Assembly: GCF_900626135.1 (NCBI RefSeq)
Contig: NZ_LR130786.1
Span: forward strand, 248,001 to 312,000
Reading direction: 5' to 3'
Source: Senegalia massiliensis
GTDB lineage: Bacteria; Bacillota; Clostridia; Tissierellales; SIT17
DNA: 64,000 bases
The notes under the pieces are model-generated. The model was not told where the DNA came from. It did no database searches and worked only from the letters and a program-made list of their open reading frames with translations. Position 1 is the stretch's first letter, and each line of letters opens with the position of its first letter. Position numbers and translations under genes: made by a program. This document shows positions 8,450 to 16,586 of the stretch, in pieces.

Positions 8450-8761
8450 TATACTTTCACCCCCTAGTATAGTATGACATTCTACCTCTTTTTGCATTAT
8501 CTCATGATGTATATATGTATTATATTAAAGCATTTATCAAAAGTCAAGATTAATTTTTCAAATTTTAAGAATTTTTCAACTTTTTACAATTTCCTACATT
8601 ATTTTTATGAATCTTTATACTTAGATTAGGGGGAATTTTCACTATTTTTATTGAAAACTATCACCATAGGGTATTCTACTTACTCTTCTAGTGGCTCTCC
8701 ATTGATCAGTTTCTTAATCCATCTAAGCATTTCTTTAGTTTTCCATGCTCTAGATATGGTT
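8450..8761. other. Intergenic region upstream of the RiPP locus
   Basis: Apart from the promoter at 8522-8550, the stretch 8680-8760 read on the minus strand gives a coding-like fragment (AWKTKEMLRWIKKL, ending NGEPLEE and a stop) with no start. It may be the 3' remnant of a lost gene; I cannot name it. Confidence 0.35.
8522..8550 (-). promoter_or_regulatory. Sigma-A promoter of the RiPP locus
   Basis: Minus strand TTGACT (8550-8545), 17-base spacer, TATAAT (8527-8522). The predicted leader before the peptide gene is about 65-70 bases. No repressor site is obvious. Confidence 0.85.
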
Positions 8762-9778
8762 TTATAGTAATTCATTCTTCAATTTTTCCAAACGATAGTC
8801 AAATTTATACTTCGCTCGTCTAGGATTCCCTTCTGCTCTTTTTATAGAAAGAGTGTTCAAATGGTAACTCACAGACCATAAAGTGTCAAAAGAAAGCTTT
8901 TTATCATATTGACATAAAAACCCTTTTTTACCAGACGCAATTTCTATACCTAATTCTCTCGAATAGTCTCTTCGACTTTCCAGATTTTTGGTGACAGTAT
9001 CATAACGGTCTAATGTTGAATACCAGTTCTCTTCTGGCTTACAATCAAATTTTTTCATTTCTTTTTTAATAAAATGATTCGTAGCAACAATAAATCTTTC
9101 ATCGGATTTAGGATACCTGATTGCCATATGATCTGGACACATTTCTACAACTGCTAAGTGTCCTAATGCATCTGCTAATACAAAACACTGTGAGGTCATT
9201 GACGGTATGTTCTCAAGCAGTTTAATCGCTTCATCAACATCTTTACATTTTTCCAATAACATTCTCACAATCATCAAAAAATTCAAACCTGGCTGTATTG
9301 TTCTAGGTGATACAAAAGTCATTCCTACCGCTAAACCATGTTCATTTATTCCATCTTCTTTTCCTATCAAACTATCTCCATGTCCTAAAAAAACACTCCC
9401 TTTATTAGGGTTATAAAGGGCGCTTTCTGTGGTCTTTCTAAGTTGAACAAACATGTCATGATTTCTAACAAAATAAACTTCATCTTCCTCAACATATGCA
9501 AAAGTTGTGCAGCCCACATCAAATGAATAGGCTCCTGCTGTTATTAAAAATGTTCCAAATTTTAAATAGTCGACATATAGCCCTTCTGCCATACCCCGGA
9601 TTTCATCGATAATCTCAGGATATATGCTTTCACATATTTTTAAAGATTTCTTCCCCATCCCAATTCTTTCAGTGTTGAAATCCAGCAATGGTGACAAATC
9701 AACTTGGTGTTTTTTTAATAGTTTTCCATAGTGATTTCCCATTTCATAGTGAGTCCCTTTAAATCTTGGTTTATACAT
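8762..9778 (-). CDS. C45-family autoproteolytic acyltransferase/hydrolase
   Basis: A 338-residue Ntn-hydrolase related to acyl-CoA:6-aminopenicillanate acyltransferase. The probable self-cleavage site is GCTTFAY at about residues 89-95, which would leave Cys as the N-terminal nucleophile. Conserved elements include RNHDMF shortly after, HGDSLIGKEDGINEHGLAVG, and ATNHF near 228. Family members cleave or transfer acyl groups on amides. The substrate here is unknown. It follows an AraC-type regulator on the same strand, so that regulator may control it. It is not obviously part of the RiPP locus downstream. Confidence 0.85.
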   Translation of the reverse strand: MYKPRFKGTHYEMGNHYGKLLKKHQVDLSPLLDFNTERIGMGKKSLKICESIYPEIIDEIRGMAEGLYVDYLKFGTFLITAGAYSFDVGCTTFAYVEEDEVYFVRNHDMFVQLRKTTESALYNPNKGSVFLGHGDSLIGKEDGINEHGLAVGMTFVSPRTIQPGLNFLMIVRMLLEKCKDVDEAIKLLENIPSMTSQCFVLADALGHLAVVEMCPDHMAIRYPKSDERFIVATNHFIKKEMKKFDCKPEENWYSTLDRYDTVTKNLESRRDYSRELGIEIASGKKGFLCQYDKKLSFDTLWSVSYHLNTLSIKRAEGNPRRAKYKFDYRLEKLKNELL

Positions 9779-9826
9779 TATCTTCCTCCTTTTATCTTTC
9801 TATAAATAAGTTTATCAGATTATATT

Positions 9827-10708
9827 TTATTTTCTTGACATCTGTTGCTTTTTTATAGGAACCAAGATTTCCATGAAACCAGTTTTTTGCTCAAAAGAAA
9901 AATCTTTGCTGTAACGCTCAATGATATAGTTATCATCTAAAATCATATGAGATTTCTTAAACCATGAAAAATAAATATAGCTGTATAAGTGATGTAAATA
10001 CTCAAATGTTTGGGTTAATCTAAAACATGCATATACTTGATTGCTAATCAATGATTGATCCATCTTTCTCTTGGCATCATCAAATACACCACCTATAAAA
10101 ACATTTTGCTGCTCACTGAAATCTATCTTCCTTGGTTCACAACCAACACTTTCCCAAATCATATATAAGTAATCTCCATTTGGCTGTATACAGTTCTCAG
10201 AAAAATATTCAAGCAATTGGCTCCAATAGCTTTGAACATTCATTGTCATTAAATCAACTGTTCCTCTAATACCAGTAAGTTTTAGTTGATCAATAGACTC
10301 GAAATACGGCACATAATTTGATTGAAAATGAATATTGGAAAGCTTTCCTTCATCAATACAATCCATGACTAACAACTTATTTTCATTTGGATTCTTTCTA
10401 AATTCACTTGGTGATATACTAAAATATTTCTTGAAAGCTCTTGTAAAAGACTCATGTGAATTATAGCCAAATGCAAATGCTATATCAATTATTTTTTCAT
10501 TCGTAAATTTTAGTTTTTTAGCAATAATTGTAAACTTTCTCTTTCTAATATAGTCCGCAATTGTTTCATTTGTCATCGTATAAAAGATTCTATGAAAATG
10601 GTACTTTGAAAGAAAAATATGATCAAATAAATGATGATATACATTTTCTTCGAACATATTATTCTCAATATAATCTATTGCGGAAAGTACTGTTTGCTGA
10701 TAATCCAT
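9827..10708 (-). CDS. AraC-family regulator with GyrI-like effector domain
   Basis: A 293-residue regulator. The N-terminal ~105 residues hold two AraC helix-turn-helix motifs; the signature FAFGYNSHESFTRAFKKYF is at about residues 78-96. The C-terminal ~150 residues resemble a GyrI-like small-molecule-binding domain (starting near LTGIRGTVDL), as in Rob/BltR-type regulators. It reads toward the C45 enzyme 48 bases downstream and probably controls it. A similarly built regulator lies at 14441-15322, but the two are clearly diverged. Confidence 0.85.
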   Translation of the reverse strand: MDYQQTVLSAIDYIENNMFEENVYHHLFDHIFLSKYHFHRIFYTMTNETIADYIRKRKFTIIAKKLKFTNEKIIDIAFAFGYNSHESFTRAFKKYFSISPSEFRKNPNENKLLVMDCIDEGKLSNIHFQSNYVPYFESIDQLKLTGIRGTVDLMTMNVQSYWSQLLEYFSENCIQPNGDYLYMIWESVGCEPRKIDFSEQQNVFIGGVFDDAKRKMDQSLISNQVYACFRLTQTFEYLHHLYSYIYFSWFKKSHMILDDNYIIERYSKDFSFEQKTGFMEILVPIKKQQMSRK

Positions 10709-11103
10709 TATATCACCTACTATTCTATACCCTTTTATTTCAAATCAAGCAATCTTTAACGAAGTTGAATTTTTCAATATCTCTCCGTCAGTATATATAT
10801 TTTATCATATAGAATCCAAATCAACATAAACAAACATTTGTGCATCAAAAATGGTGAAATACACTCTTACCATTCAACAAAATTGATTGTATTGGATTTA
10901 TTCTCAATATAGTGTCATGCGAAAAAATCTTGCTAAGTTAAATAAAATCAATTATTATAAGTAGTCACACCACTATCTCAATGCCTGTTTTGGCAATTTA
11001 ATAAAACTAAAATATATCATCTAAACCTAACTGTTTATATTGATATACTACTTGTTTGGGAGTATCTCTAATCTCCTAAATAAATTAAAGAAGGAGCATA
11101 CCA
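10709..11103. other. Intergenic region before the MobC relic
   Basis: AT-rich DNA with no open frame. It contains the promoter side of the AraC gene and, at the right end, a GAAGGAG ribosome site that precedes the decayed mobilization gene. A short inverted repeat (AATGGT ... ACCATT) lies near 10852-10882. Confidence 0.4.
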
Positions 11104-11267
11104 ATGAAAATAGATTGAGAAATATTGATTTAAATGTAGTGATTACAGAAGAAGAATAAGAATTAATTTTAAATAGAATGGGTGCTATAGATGCAACAAA
11201 TATGGGGACCTTTATTTAAAAAATGGCTATTAATAGAGAATTTTTTATTATGAATAATATGTTTTAA
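11104..11267 (+). pseudogene. Decayed MobC-like mobilization protein
   Basis: After a good ribosome site (AAGGAGCATACCA) and an ATG, the +1 frame reads NRLRNIDLNVVITEEE, stop, ELILNRMGAIDATNMGTFI, stop, KMAINREFFI. This matches the pattern of plasmid/ICE MobC-type relaxosome proteins (a TEEExELI segment, a NMSAYIRKMAI-like segment). One missing base near the start and two in-frame stops make it a pseudogene. It shows that a mobilizable element once sat here. Confidence 0.6.
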
Positions 11268-11516
11268 AGAAATGAATATGACCCTAACTAGGGTTAGATC
11301 TAATATATGCAGTAAGATAAATTCATCAAAAGGATTTTTCTAAAAGCGAGGTACCAAAAGAATTAGGTATTCCTTTATTACTGCCACAAATTATTTGGAT
11401 CAAAATATATTACTCTTTAACTGTAATCATATATTTATAATATTCTAATGAATAGTTCATTATTACAAAGCTTTAAATGTGTATTCTATATATATATTTA
11501 TAATAATTTAATATTT
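11268..11516. other. AT-rich remnant region
   Basis: About 250 bases downstream of the MobC relic without an intact frame. A plus-strand stretch near 11315-11390 translates to KDFSKSEVPKELGIPLLL, which looks like part of a transposase-type helix-turn-helix, but it is too short to call. Confidence 0.3.
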
Positions 11517-11570
11517 ATAAATGAAAGCAAACTATTTAACTAATTAGTTAAATAGTTTGCTTTCATTTAT
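11517..11570. repeat. Perfect 54-bp palindrome, probable terminator
   Basis: Every base of 11517-11570 pairs with its mirror partner (27-bp arms, no loop). It starts three bases beyond the stop codon of an rlmD-like 3' end (11561-11602, minus strand). A likely reading is that it is the original transcription terminator of the chromosomal rlmD gene. Confidence 0.8.
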
Positions 11571-11602
11571 TTCTTCTCTATCAAACAAGCCGTCTCCAAA
11601 TG
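11561..11602 (-). repeat. rlmD 3'-end remnant, copy 1
   Basis: 42 bases, 40 of them identical to 15577-15618. On the minus strand it reads HLETACLIEKK and a stop, the usual kind of C-terminus of an RlmD-type methyltransferase. Identity with copy 2 ends exactly at the point where the prophage core begins in copy 2. This is expected for a left attachment junction of an earlier element. Confidence 0.7.
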
Positions 11603-11702
11603 CATCTACACATAGGTATTATACAATTTAACAGAACACATTATCCTTGGAGACATTTTTTCATTTTTACCCCAGAAATACTTTTTCCAAATAGTATACT
11701 GC

Positions 11703-12611
11703 TTAAATATTTTCTATTTCCAACGCTTCCTTAGCCATCTGAACGTATTTATCAACACCAGATACCAATGCAAATTCTGCAATTGAAACTGGATATGCAG
11801 CTACCAGTTCAATAATATGTGCTTTCATCTTTGGCCAATAATACCCACCTGCTTCTTTATAGGCTACAATTAGCTTCTCAAGTCCTTCTTCGCCAAAAGC
11901 GCTATAATTAAAAACAAAGTCATTTGAAATATCTGTAACCTTAGCTTCAGTCCAGTCGATTAATCCAGTCACATTATCATCTTTATCAATCAAAGTATGC
12001 CCAGCATGAACATCTCCATGGATCAATCCAGTTTTCTTTGGCCACATTTCCCCGTTATTAATCCATGCCTGCCATCTGTTCCATAGATTCTCACCTACAC
12101 CAAACTTTGCTCTTACAACATCCATGCGCTGTTTCATTGATATCCTTGCTTCTTCTGGTGTATGTACCAGTATGTCAAGCTCATCAACTCTATCACCAGG
12201 TATGCTATGAAGCTCTGCTAATACTTTACCAAGAGAGTTGTGAAATGATTCTGGAACATTGTTAATATCTATCTCCCAAACATAGTTTCCTATATTATGG
12301 TCTATAGTTCCTGCTGGTACACCATCTAATTTCTTGTAAGCTATTAGCTCATCTGTGTAAATAATCCAGTTGGGTGCTTGAAAAGATCTAGCATACTGAT
12401 TTACTAAATCTAATGCTTGTTTTTCTACCTTTGTTCTAGGCATAACATCTTCACGTCTAGGTAATCTAAGCACCCATTCTTTTTTACCTTCATCTAGTGC
12501 AAATACAACCTGAAAATCAAGTCCAGATTCATTAAACTGCATTGTTTCTTCTTTAAGAAAAAGATTATGTTTTTTAGCTATTTCAATCACTTGTTTTATA
12601 TCTTTACTCAT
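11703..12611 (-). CDS. Macrolide 2'-phosphotransferase (Mph family)
   Basis: A 302-residue kinase-fold antibiotic phosphotransferase. Features of the Mph group: [12 protein letters not shown] near residue 27, WVLRLPRR with the ATP-binding Lys/Arg region near 47, [12 protein letters not shown] (catalytic HGDxHxxH loop) near 199, and GLIDWTEAK (metal-binding Asp) near 216. Length and the NESGLDF and DWTEA motifs agree with Mph proteins, which phosphorylate the 2'-hydroxyl of macrolides using GTP. Last gene of a TetR - hydrolase - Mph row with 36-53-base gaps, probably one transcript. It lies in an islet flanked by rlmD repeats. Actual resistance spectrum unknown. Confidence 0.85.
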   Translation of the reverse strand: MSKDIKQVIEIAKKHNLFLKEETMQFNESGLDFQVVFALDEGKKEWVLRLPRREDVMPRTKVEKQALDLVNQYARSFQAPNWIIYTDELIAYKKLDGVPAGTIDHNIGNYVWEIDINNVPESFHNSLGKVLAELHSIPGDRVDELDILVHTPEEARISMKQRMDVVRAKFGVGENLWNRWQAWINNGEMWPKKTGLIHGDVHAGHTLIDKDDNVTGLIDWTEAKVTDISNDFVFNYSAFGEEGLEKLIVAYKEAGGYYWPKMKAHIIELVAAYPVSIAEFALVSGVDKYVQMAKEALEIENI

Positions 12612-12647
12612 TCAAAATCACTCCTATCTAAATTTTTAAAATCTCAA

Positions 12648-13487
12648 TTATGAACTTATTGCATGCTTTGATATAGCTATAATAATTTTATTCCAATCAT
12701 TATAGTTAAGCTCATGCCCAGCACTATCTAAAGTAATTAAAACTGCATCTGTTATGATTTTAAAAAGGTGAACCCCATGTTCATAAGGGATAATTGGATC
12801 TTCCGTTCCATGAACTACAAGTGTAGGAGTATTGATTTCATCGGTTCTGGACAAATAAGAACCCCATCCTTTTACAAACCCATGGTTTTCCATACTCTTT
12901 AAATTATTCGCTCTGTCAAAATCCTCTTCAGCCAATTTCCTTATTCTCTCTACATCAAAGGGATGCCTAAAGCCTACAATAAGTTTACTTCTATTTATCA
13001 TATATTCTACTACTTCCTCTTTATCATGGAAGTTAGTGGTTTTAATATTAGCTATAGCCTCTGGTACTCTGCTATCTTTTTTAGAAAGATTAGGATCGAA
13101 ATTTGATGTCATAACTAACGAAATAGTCAATACCCTATCTGGATACTTTAAGGCAACTATCTGAGTAATAATTCCCCCCATAGACATGCCGACTATGTGA
13201 GCCTTATCAATTTTGTAATCATCTAAAATCTTAACTGCATCATCTGCCATGTCTTCAAATGTATACTTTGGACTACCATACTCGTAAGTAACTGATTTGC
13301 CAACATCTCTATTGTCATAACGAATAACATGAAATCCTTGATTACTTAATCTATTACAAAACTCTTCTTCCCACCAAATCATTGATGCAGTAGCTCCCAT
13401 AATCAACAAGATAGTTGGATTATTAATATCTCCAAAACTCTCAGTACAGATATGAACATCATTAAAATGAATTATTTTTTCTGTCAT
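12648..13487 (-). CDS. Alpha/beta hydrolase
   Basis: A 279-residue alpha/beta-hydrolase. MGATASMIWWEEEF near residue 30 forms the oxyanion-side segment, VGMSMGG near 102 is the nucleophile elbow with the Ser, HGTEDPIIP near 227 holds the acid, and DSAGHELN near 255 the catalytic His. Esterase or related hydrolase activity is expected. The gene lies 36 bases before a macrolide phosphotransferase gene and 53 bases after a TetR gene. A role in antibiotic breakdown (some macrolide esterases have this fold) is possible but is only inferred from the neighbourhood. Confidence 0.85.
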   Translation of the reverse strand: MTEKIIHFNDVHICTESFGDINNPTILLIMGATASMIWWEEEFCNRLSNQGFHVIRYDNRDVGKSVTYEYGSPKYTFEDMADDAVKILDDYKIDKAHIVGMSMGGIITQIVALKYPDRVLTISLVMTSNFDPNLSKKDSRVPEAIANIKTTNFHDKEEVVEYMINRSKLIVGFRHPFDVERIRKLAEEDFDRANNLKSMENHGFVKGWGSYLSRTDEINTPTLVVHGTEDPIIPYEHGVHLFKIITDAVLITLDSAGHELNYNDWNKIIIAISKHAISS

Positions 13488-13540
13488 AACTTACCACCAC
13501 TTTTCTAATTTTGTTTGATAATATCATTACCTAGATACAA

Positions 13541-14140
13541 TTAAGTCCGAATAATTTGATTAGCAACAGCCTCAAATAATAACTCTTTGATTCTTTCATA
13601 ATTATATTGCTTCAACTCTCCCTTTTGAGAACCTATTAATAATGCTGATCTTAGAACTCCAGCTATAACGCCTGGGTCTTCATCGATAATCTCCTTAGAG
13701 TCTTGACGTGATTTAATAAACTCCAATAGTGGAACAATACTCCTCAGATTTTCAGAACCGATATATTGTGGATTTAGTTTTCTTGATACAATTTTGTATT
13801 CTTCAAGGTCATAAATCAACCTTCGGGTCAATATTTTGGATTCTAATTCCAATGCCATTTTATTTAAATATATCTTTATAGCTGAATGTATATCCTTAGC
13901 GGCCAAAACCTCTGACCAAACCTGCTTTTCAATTTGCTCTCCCTCACGTGCTAATAGTTTCATATATAGCTTTTCTTTTGACTCAAAAAATACATAAAAG
14001 GTACTCTTTGCAATTCCAACAGAGGAAGTAAGGTCTTCAATAGAAGTACTTTTAAAGCCTTTATTTATGAAAGAGTGATATGCCACATCAAATAATTCTT
14101 CTTTAATTTGTTCTTTCTCAGATTCAGTAAATTTTCCCAT
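13541..14140 (-). CDS. TetR-family transcriptional regulator
   Basis: A 199-residue TetR protein. The N-terminal HTH (GFKSTSIEDLTSSVGIAKST, residues about 28-47, then FYVFFESKEKLY) is typical. The rest is an all-alpha ligand domain. First gene of the TetR - hydrolase - Mph row, so it probably represses its own transcript and responds to a compound handled by the two enzymes. Upstream, AAACATAT and ATATGTTT lie as an inverted pair about 30 bases apart around 14173-14218. This could be the operator. Confidence 0.85.
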   Translation of the reverse strand: MGKFTESEKEQIKEELFDVAYHSFINKGFKSTSIEDLTSSVGIAKSTFYVFFESKEKLYMKLLAREGEQIEKQVWSEVLAAKDIHSAIKIYLNKMALELESKILTRRLIYDLEEYKIVSRKLNPQYIGSENLRSIVPLLEFIKSRQDSKEIIDEDPGVIAGVLRSALLIGSQKGELKQYNYERIKELLFEAVANQIIRT

Positions 14141-14227
14141 TTCTAAATCTACCTCCCAACATAAAAATATAAAAACATATTTTTTATTTGTTTTTATAAT
14201 AACAAAAAATTATATGTTTGTAAATAG

Positions 14228-14350
14228 TTATATTCTACTTGGCTCAAGCTTTTTAGCAGTTAAATTTGACTTTGATAAAAAACTTTGAATAGTTGATAAA
14301 GATATATATCCCCTATCAATTAGTTCATTATAAATAATTTTTGCTCTACG
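14228..14350 (-). pseudogene. Transposase fragment
   Basis: The minus strand reads RAKIIYNELIDRGYISLS followed by TIQSFLSKSNLTAKKLEPSR and a stop. The start of the frame is interrupted and the rest of a transposase is missing. The segment looks like the DNA-binding part of a DDE-type transposase (AKxIYxELxxRGYxSLSTIQxF). It supports a mobile origin for this islet. Family assignment is uncertain. Confidence 0.4.
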
Positions 14351-14440
14351 TTTTTATACATGATGATACTAATATGCGTAAATATTAGAATAGACCCCCT
14401 ATAAAATTTATGGGGGTCTGAAGTAGGTCTCATTAAACTT

Positions 14441-15322
14441 CTATTTCTTCTTGACAACAGGTATCCATATTTCACTTCTAAAAGTTGGTGAAGTTGTATC
14501 CTGACTTTCGTTCCACAAGATTTCTGGTCCTTCTGCTATTTCATAATTTGAAGATGGAAACCATTCAGAATAAATACGTCCCCAAACATTTTGAAGTGTC
14601 TCTGGAAATGGTCCTAATGCTTCGAATACAGCCCATGTTGAAGCTGCAACTCTAAGTTCTTCTAGATCACTTGGACATTCATTATTTGTTGTTACACCAA
14701 TATAATGATCAAGCTCTCCCTTTTCTTCCATTCTATCTTCCGAAAAGTTTGTAGATGCACTAAGCAATCCTATAGGCTCTATATTAGATAACTCCTTAAG
14801 TTTACTGATTATTTCACCATCTAAGCTTTTCCACATCCATTCAATCTCTTGATTTACTCCGTTGAAAATAATAGGCACCCTTTTCTTAATACCAACTATG
14901 CTAAATGCTTCTTTTTCTTCGATTCGATAGTTCATTTCATTTCCTCCTTTAATTGATAATTGAAAGTTCATTGGTGGATATGCTTTTAGTGATTCTCCTT
15001 TATTTCTGGCCAATGATGGTGTTACACCATGCATACATTGAAATGCTCTTGTAAAAGAATCAGGAGAACTATATCCATATTTAATGGCAACGTCGATTAC
15101 CCTTATGTTGCTATTAATAATCTCAAAAGCTGCAAGAGTCAATCGTCTTCGACGAATATATTCCGACAAAGTAACACCTGCAAGGAAAGAAAACATCCTT
15201 TGGAAATGGTACTGGGAACATAAAGCTACCTTAGCAACTTCTTTTAGGTCAATATTATTTGTAAGATTCTTTTCAATATAGCTTAGTGCTTCATTCATTC
15301 TTTTAAGCGAATCCATTTGCAT
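14441..15322 (-). CDS. AraC-family regulator with GyrI-like effector domain
   Basis: A 293-residue regulator. The AraC DNA-binding domain is at residues about 1-105 (two HTHs, with [16 protein letters not shown] near 80). A GyrI-like ligand domain follows, starting about residue 135 ([13 protein letters not shown]) and including the typical [12 protein letters not shown] and [14 protein letters not shown] segments. Such proteins sense drugs or metabolites. It does not directly abut the TetR operon (about 300 bases with a transposase relic lie between), and its target is not evident. ATG follows a GAGGTC site. Confidence 0.85.
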   Translation of the reverse strand: MQMDSLKRMNEALSYIEKNLTNNIDLKEVAKVALCSQYHFQRMFSFLAGVTLSEYIRRRRLTLAAFEIINSNIRVIDVAIKYGYSSPDSFTRAFQCMHGVTPSLARNKGESLKAYPPMNFQLSIKGGNEMNYRIEEKEAFSIVGIKKRVPIIFNGVNQEIEWMWKSLDGEIISKLKELSNIEPIGLLSASTNFSEDRMEEKGELDHYIGVTTNNECPSDLEELRVAASTWAVFEALGPFPETLQNVWGRIYSEWFPSSNYEIAEGPEILWNESQDTTSPTFRSEIWIPVVKKK

Positions 15323-15410
15323 GACCTCCTCTCATCAATATAATAGCAGGAATTGGATCTATTTACCCTACATACCTTGCACAGTTATGTAGGATTATTT
15401 TCTTGAAATG

Positions 15411-15446
15411 CAAAAAACAAGATTTGATCGACCTAATCAAATCCTG
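15411..15446 (-). terminator. Hairpin terminator
   Basis: Stem CAAGATTTGAT / ATCAAATCCTG with one mismatch and a 7-base loop; minus-strand reading continues into TGTTTTTTG. It lies about 130 bases downstream of the rlmD remnant at 15577-15618, so it may once have served that gene. Confidence 0.6.
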
Positions 15447-15576
15447 TCTTCTATTTATAACATGTCTACTTTTTCTAGGTAAGCACTGTAATGCAAATTT
15501 CAAGCTCTCCAATAGACACTTTATTCTTAAAATCTTACCCATTTGTTATAAACTTAAAATCCTTTAAACCCAGCTA

Positions 15577-15618
15577 TTTCATTTATTTCTTCTCTATCAA
15601 ACAAACCGTCTCCACATG
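15577..15618 (-). repeat. rlmD: rlmD 3'-end remnant, copy 2
   Basis: Minus strand reads HTVHVETVCLIEKK and a stop. This is the displaced C-terminus of an RlmD gene: the intact rlmD at 53382-54740 shares HTVHVE but then ends differently. It is 40/42 identical to 11561-11602. It marks the chromosomal side of the left prophage junction. Confidence 0.8.
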
Positions 15619-15627
15619 AACAGTATG
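15617..15627. other. attL core of the prophage
   Basis: TGAACAGTATG is identical to 53410-53420 inside the 3' end of rlmD, and the flanking bases differ at both ends. To the left lies the displaced rlmD end, to the right prophage DNA. The two cores bound about 37.8 kb. Confidence 0.75.
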
Positions 15628-15763
15628 ATTAAATCAAGACTTTTTCTATATTTTATCATATCTATGTATAACTTTGTAACACTTGGTTTTATCGTCTTTA
15701 AAGATACAAAAAAATAAATTGTATTTTATTATATCATTATATATTTTTATATAACTTTCTTAT

Positions 15764-15800
15764 GGGTGGCACAAGGGTGGAAAAATTCATCCTTGCCACC
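15764..15800. promoter_or_regulatory. Putative integrase arm-binding sites, left
   Basis: GGGTGGCACAAGGGTGG followed by CCTTGCCACC. The same GGTGGCAA/C-AGGGTGG words occur just past the integrase stop (53318-53338), on the other side of the core in the circular phage. Matching sites on both arms are typical of tyrosine-integrase attP sites. Confidence 0.6.
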
Positions 15801-15821
15801 TTATTATTCTATTAAGATTCT

Positions 15822-15974
15822 TTATTTATTACTATCATCTATTTCTGTTTTTCTTTCTGCATTAGAAAGTATCTTTTTTATCCTTTCTAAAATTTCTTCT
15901 GTCTTGCTTTCATCTATGAATTCATCATCAAATTGAATTGTAGCGTTGTCTAATTTAAATTCTTTTACTATCAT
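15822..15974 (-). CDS. Small acidic protein, unknown
   Basis: A 50-residue frame starting MIVKEFKLDN and rich in Asp/Glu and Lys. It has a strong ribosome site (AAAGGAG) before the ATG. The ATG overlaps the TGA of a 21-residue frame upstream (ATGA), suggesting coupled translation. It lies at the extreme left end of the prophage. No family recognised. The acidic helical character could fit a small regulator, but nothing specific shows this. Confidence 0.5.
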   Translation of the reverse strand: MIVKEFKLDNATIQFDDEFIDESKTEEILERIKKILSNAERKTEIDDSNK

Positions 15975-16036
15975 AACTCATTTCTCCTTTCTTTTGACAT
16001 ATCTTTAAACTCTTCTAAATTATCTTTTTCACTCAA
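15971..16036 (-). CDS. Tiny leader-like ORF
   Basis: A 21-residue frame, start TTG after AAGGAGTGATTTA, sequence beginning MSEKDNLEEFKDM, ending in TGA that overlaps the next ATG. The good ribosome site and the ATGA overlap argue for real translation; its product may serve only to couple translation to the next gene. Confidence 0.4.
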   Translation of the reverse strand: MSEKDNLEEFKDMSKERRNEL

Positions 16037-16226
16037 ATAAATCACTCCTTACATAATACTTTCTATTTTATTTCTCTAAAATTCTTTTTTAAACATTAAT
16101 AATACATAATTAATTTAAAATCAGAGTTCCCATTATAAGTTTATGTTATATTAATCTAAAAGTAAGACCATAATTTCTTATAATAATTTTAAAATTAGTC
16201 TACTAGAAATAAGGAGTTTTTATACT

Positions 16227-16400
16227 ATGAGAGTATCAGTAAAAGAAGCCGCAAAAACATTAGAAGTATCTGAACAGTTTATCCGAATTGGATTACAAAG
16301 AGAATTGCTTCCTATAGGTACTGCAATAAAAATGAGTAGCAAATGGACTTATCATATTAGTCCAAAATTATTGAAAGAGTATATTGGAGAACATAATTAA
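16227..16400 (+). CDS. Small HTH DNA-binding protein, excisionase-like
   Basis: A 57-residue protein made of a MerR/excisionase-type winged HTH: VSVKEAAKTLEVSEQFIRIG at residues 3-22 is the helix-turn-helix, followed by a short basic/aromatic wing. AAGGAG precedes the ATG. On the plus strand it converges with the toxin-antitoxin pair across a shared terminator. It could act as a recombination directionality factor because it lies near attL, but it could equally be a small regulator. Confidence 0.6.
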   Translation: MRVSVKEAAKTLEVSEQFIRIGLQRELLPIGTAIKMSSKWTYHISPKLLKEYIGEHN

Positions 16401-16553
16401 AGAGAATTTCAGATCATATTTTTCATATTAAAACTTTAATATTTCTTTTTAAATTAAATCACCTTACCCTTTAAGTATTTTTTGGATATTACTCTTATTG
16501 ATCACTATATATAATATTCTCACAGAACTTTAGTTCGATATAAATACAAAAAT

Positions 16554-16586
16554 AAAAGTATCTTTACTTATTATAAGATACTTTTT
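16554..16586. terminator. Bidirectional terminator
   Basis: AAAAGTATCTT and AAGATACTTTT arms around a 10-base loop, with T-runs both ways, between the plus-strand HTH gene and the minus-strand toxin gene. It overlaps the stop codon of the latter. Confidence 0.75.

Noticed and set aside
15764-15800. Ends of an insertion sequence
   Set aside because: No transposase between these repeats and their partners at 53.3 kb; the link to the integrase gene explains them better.
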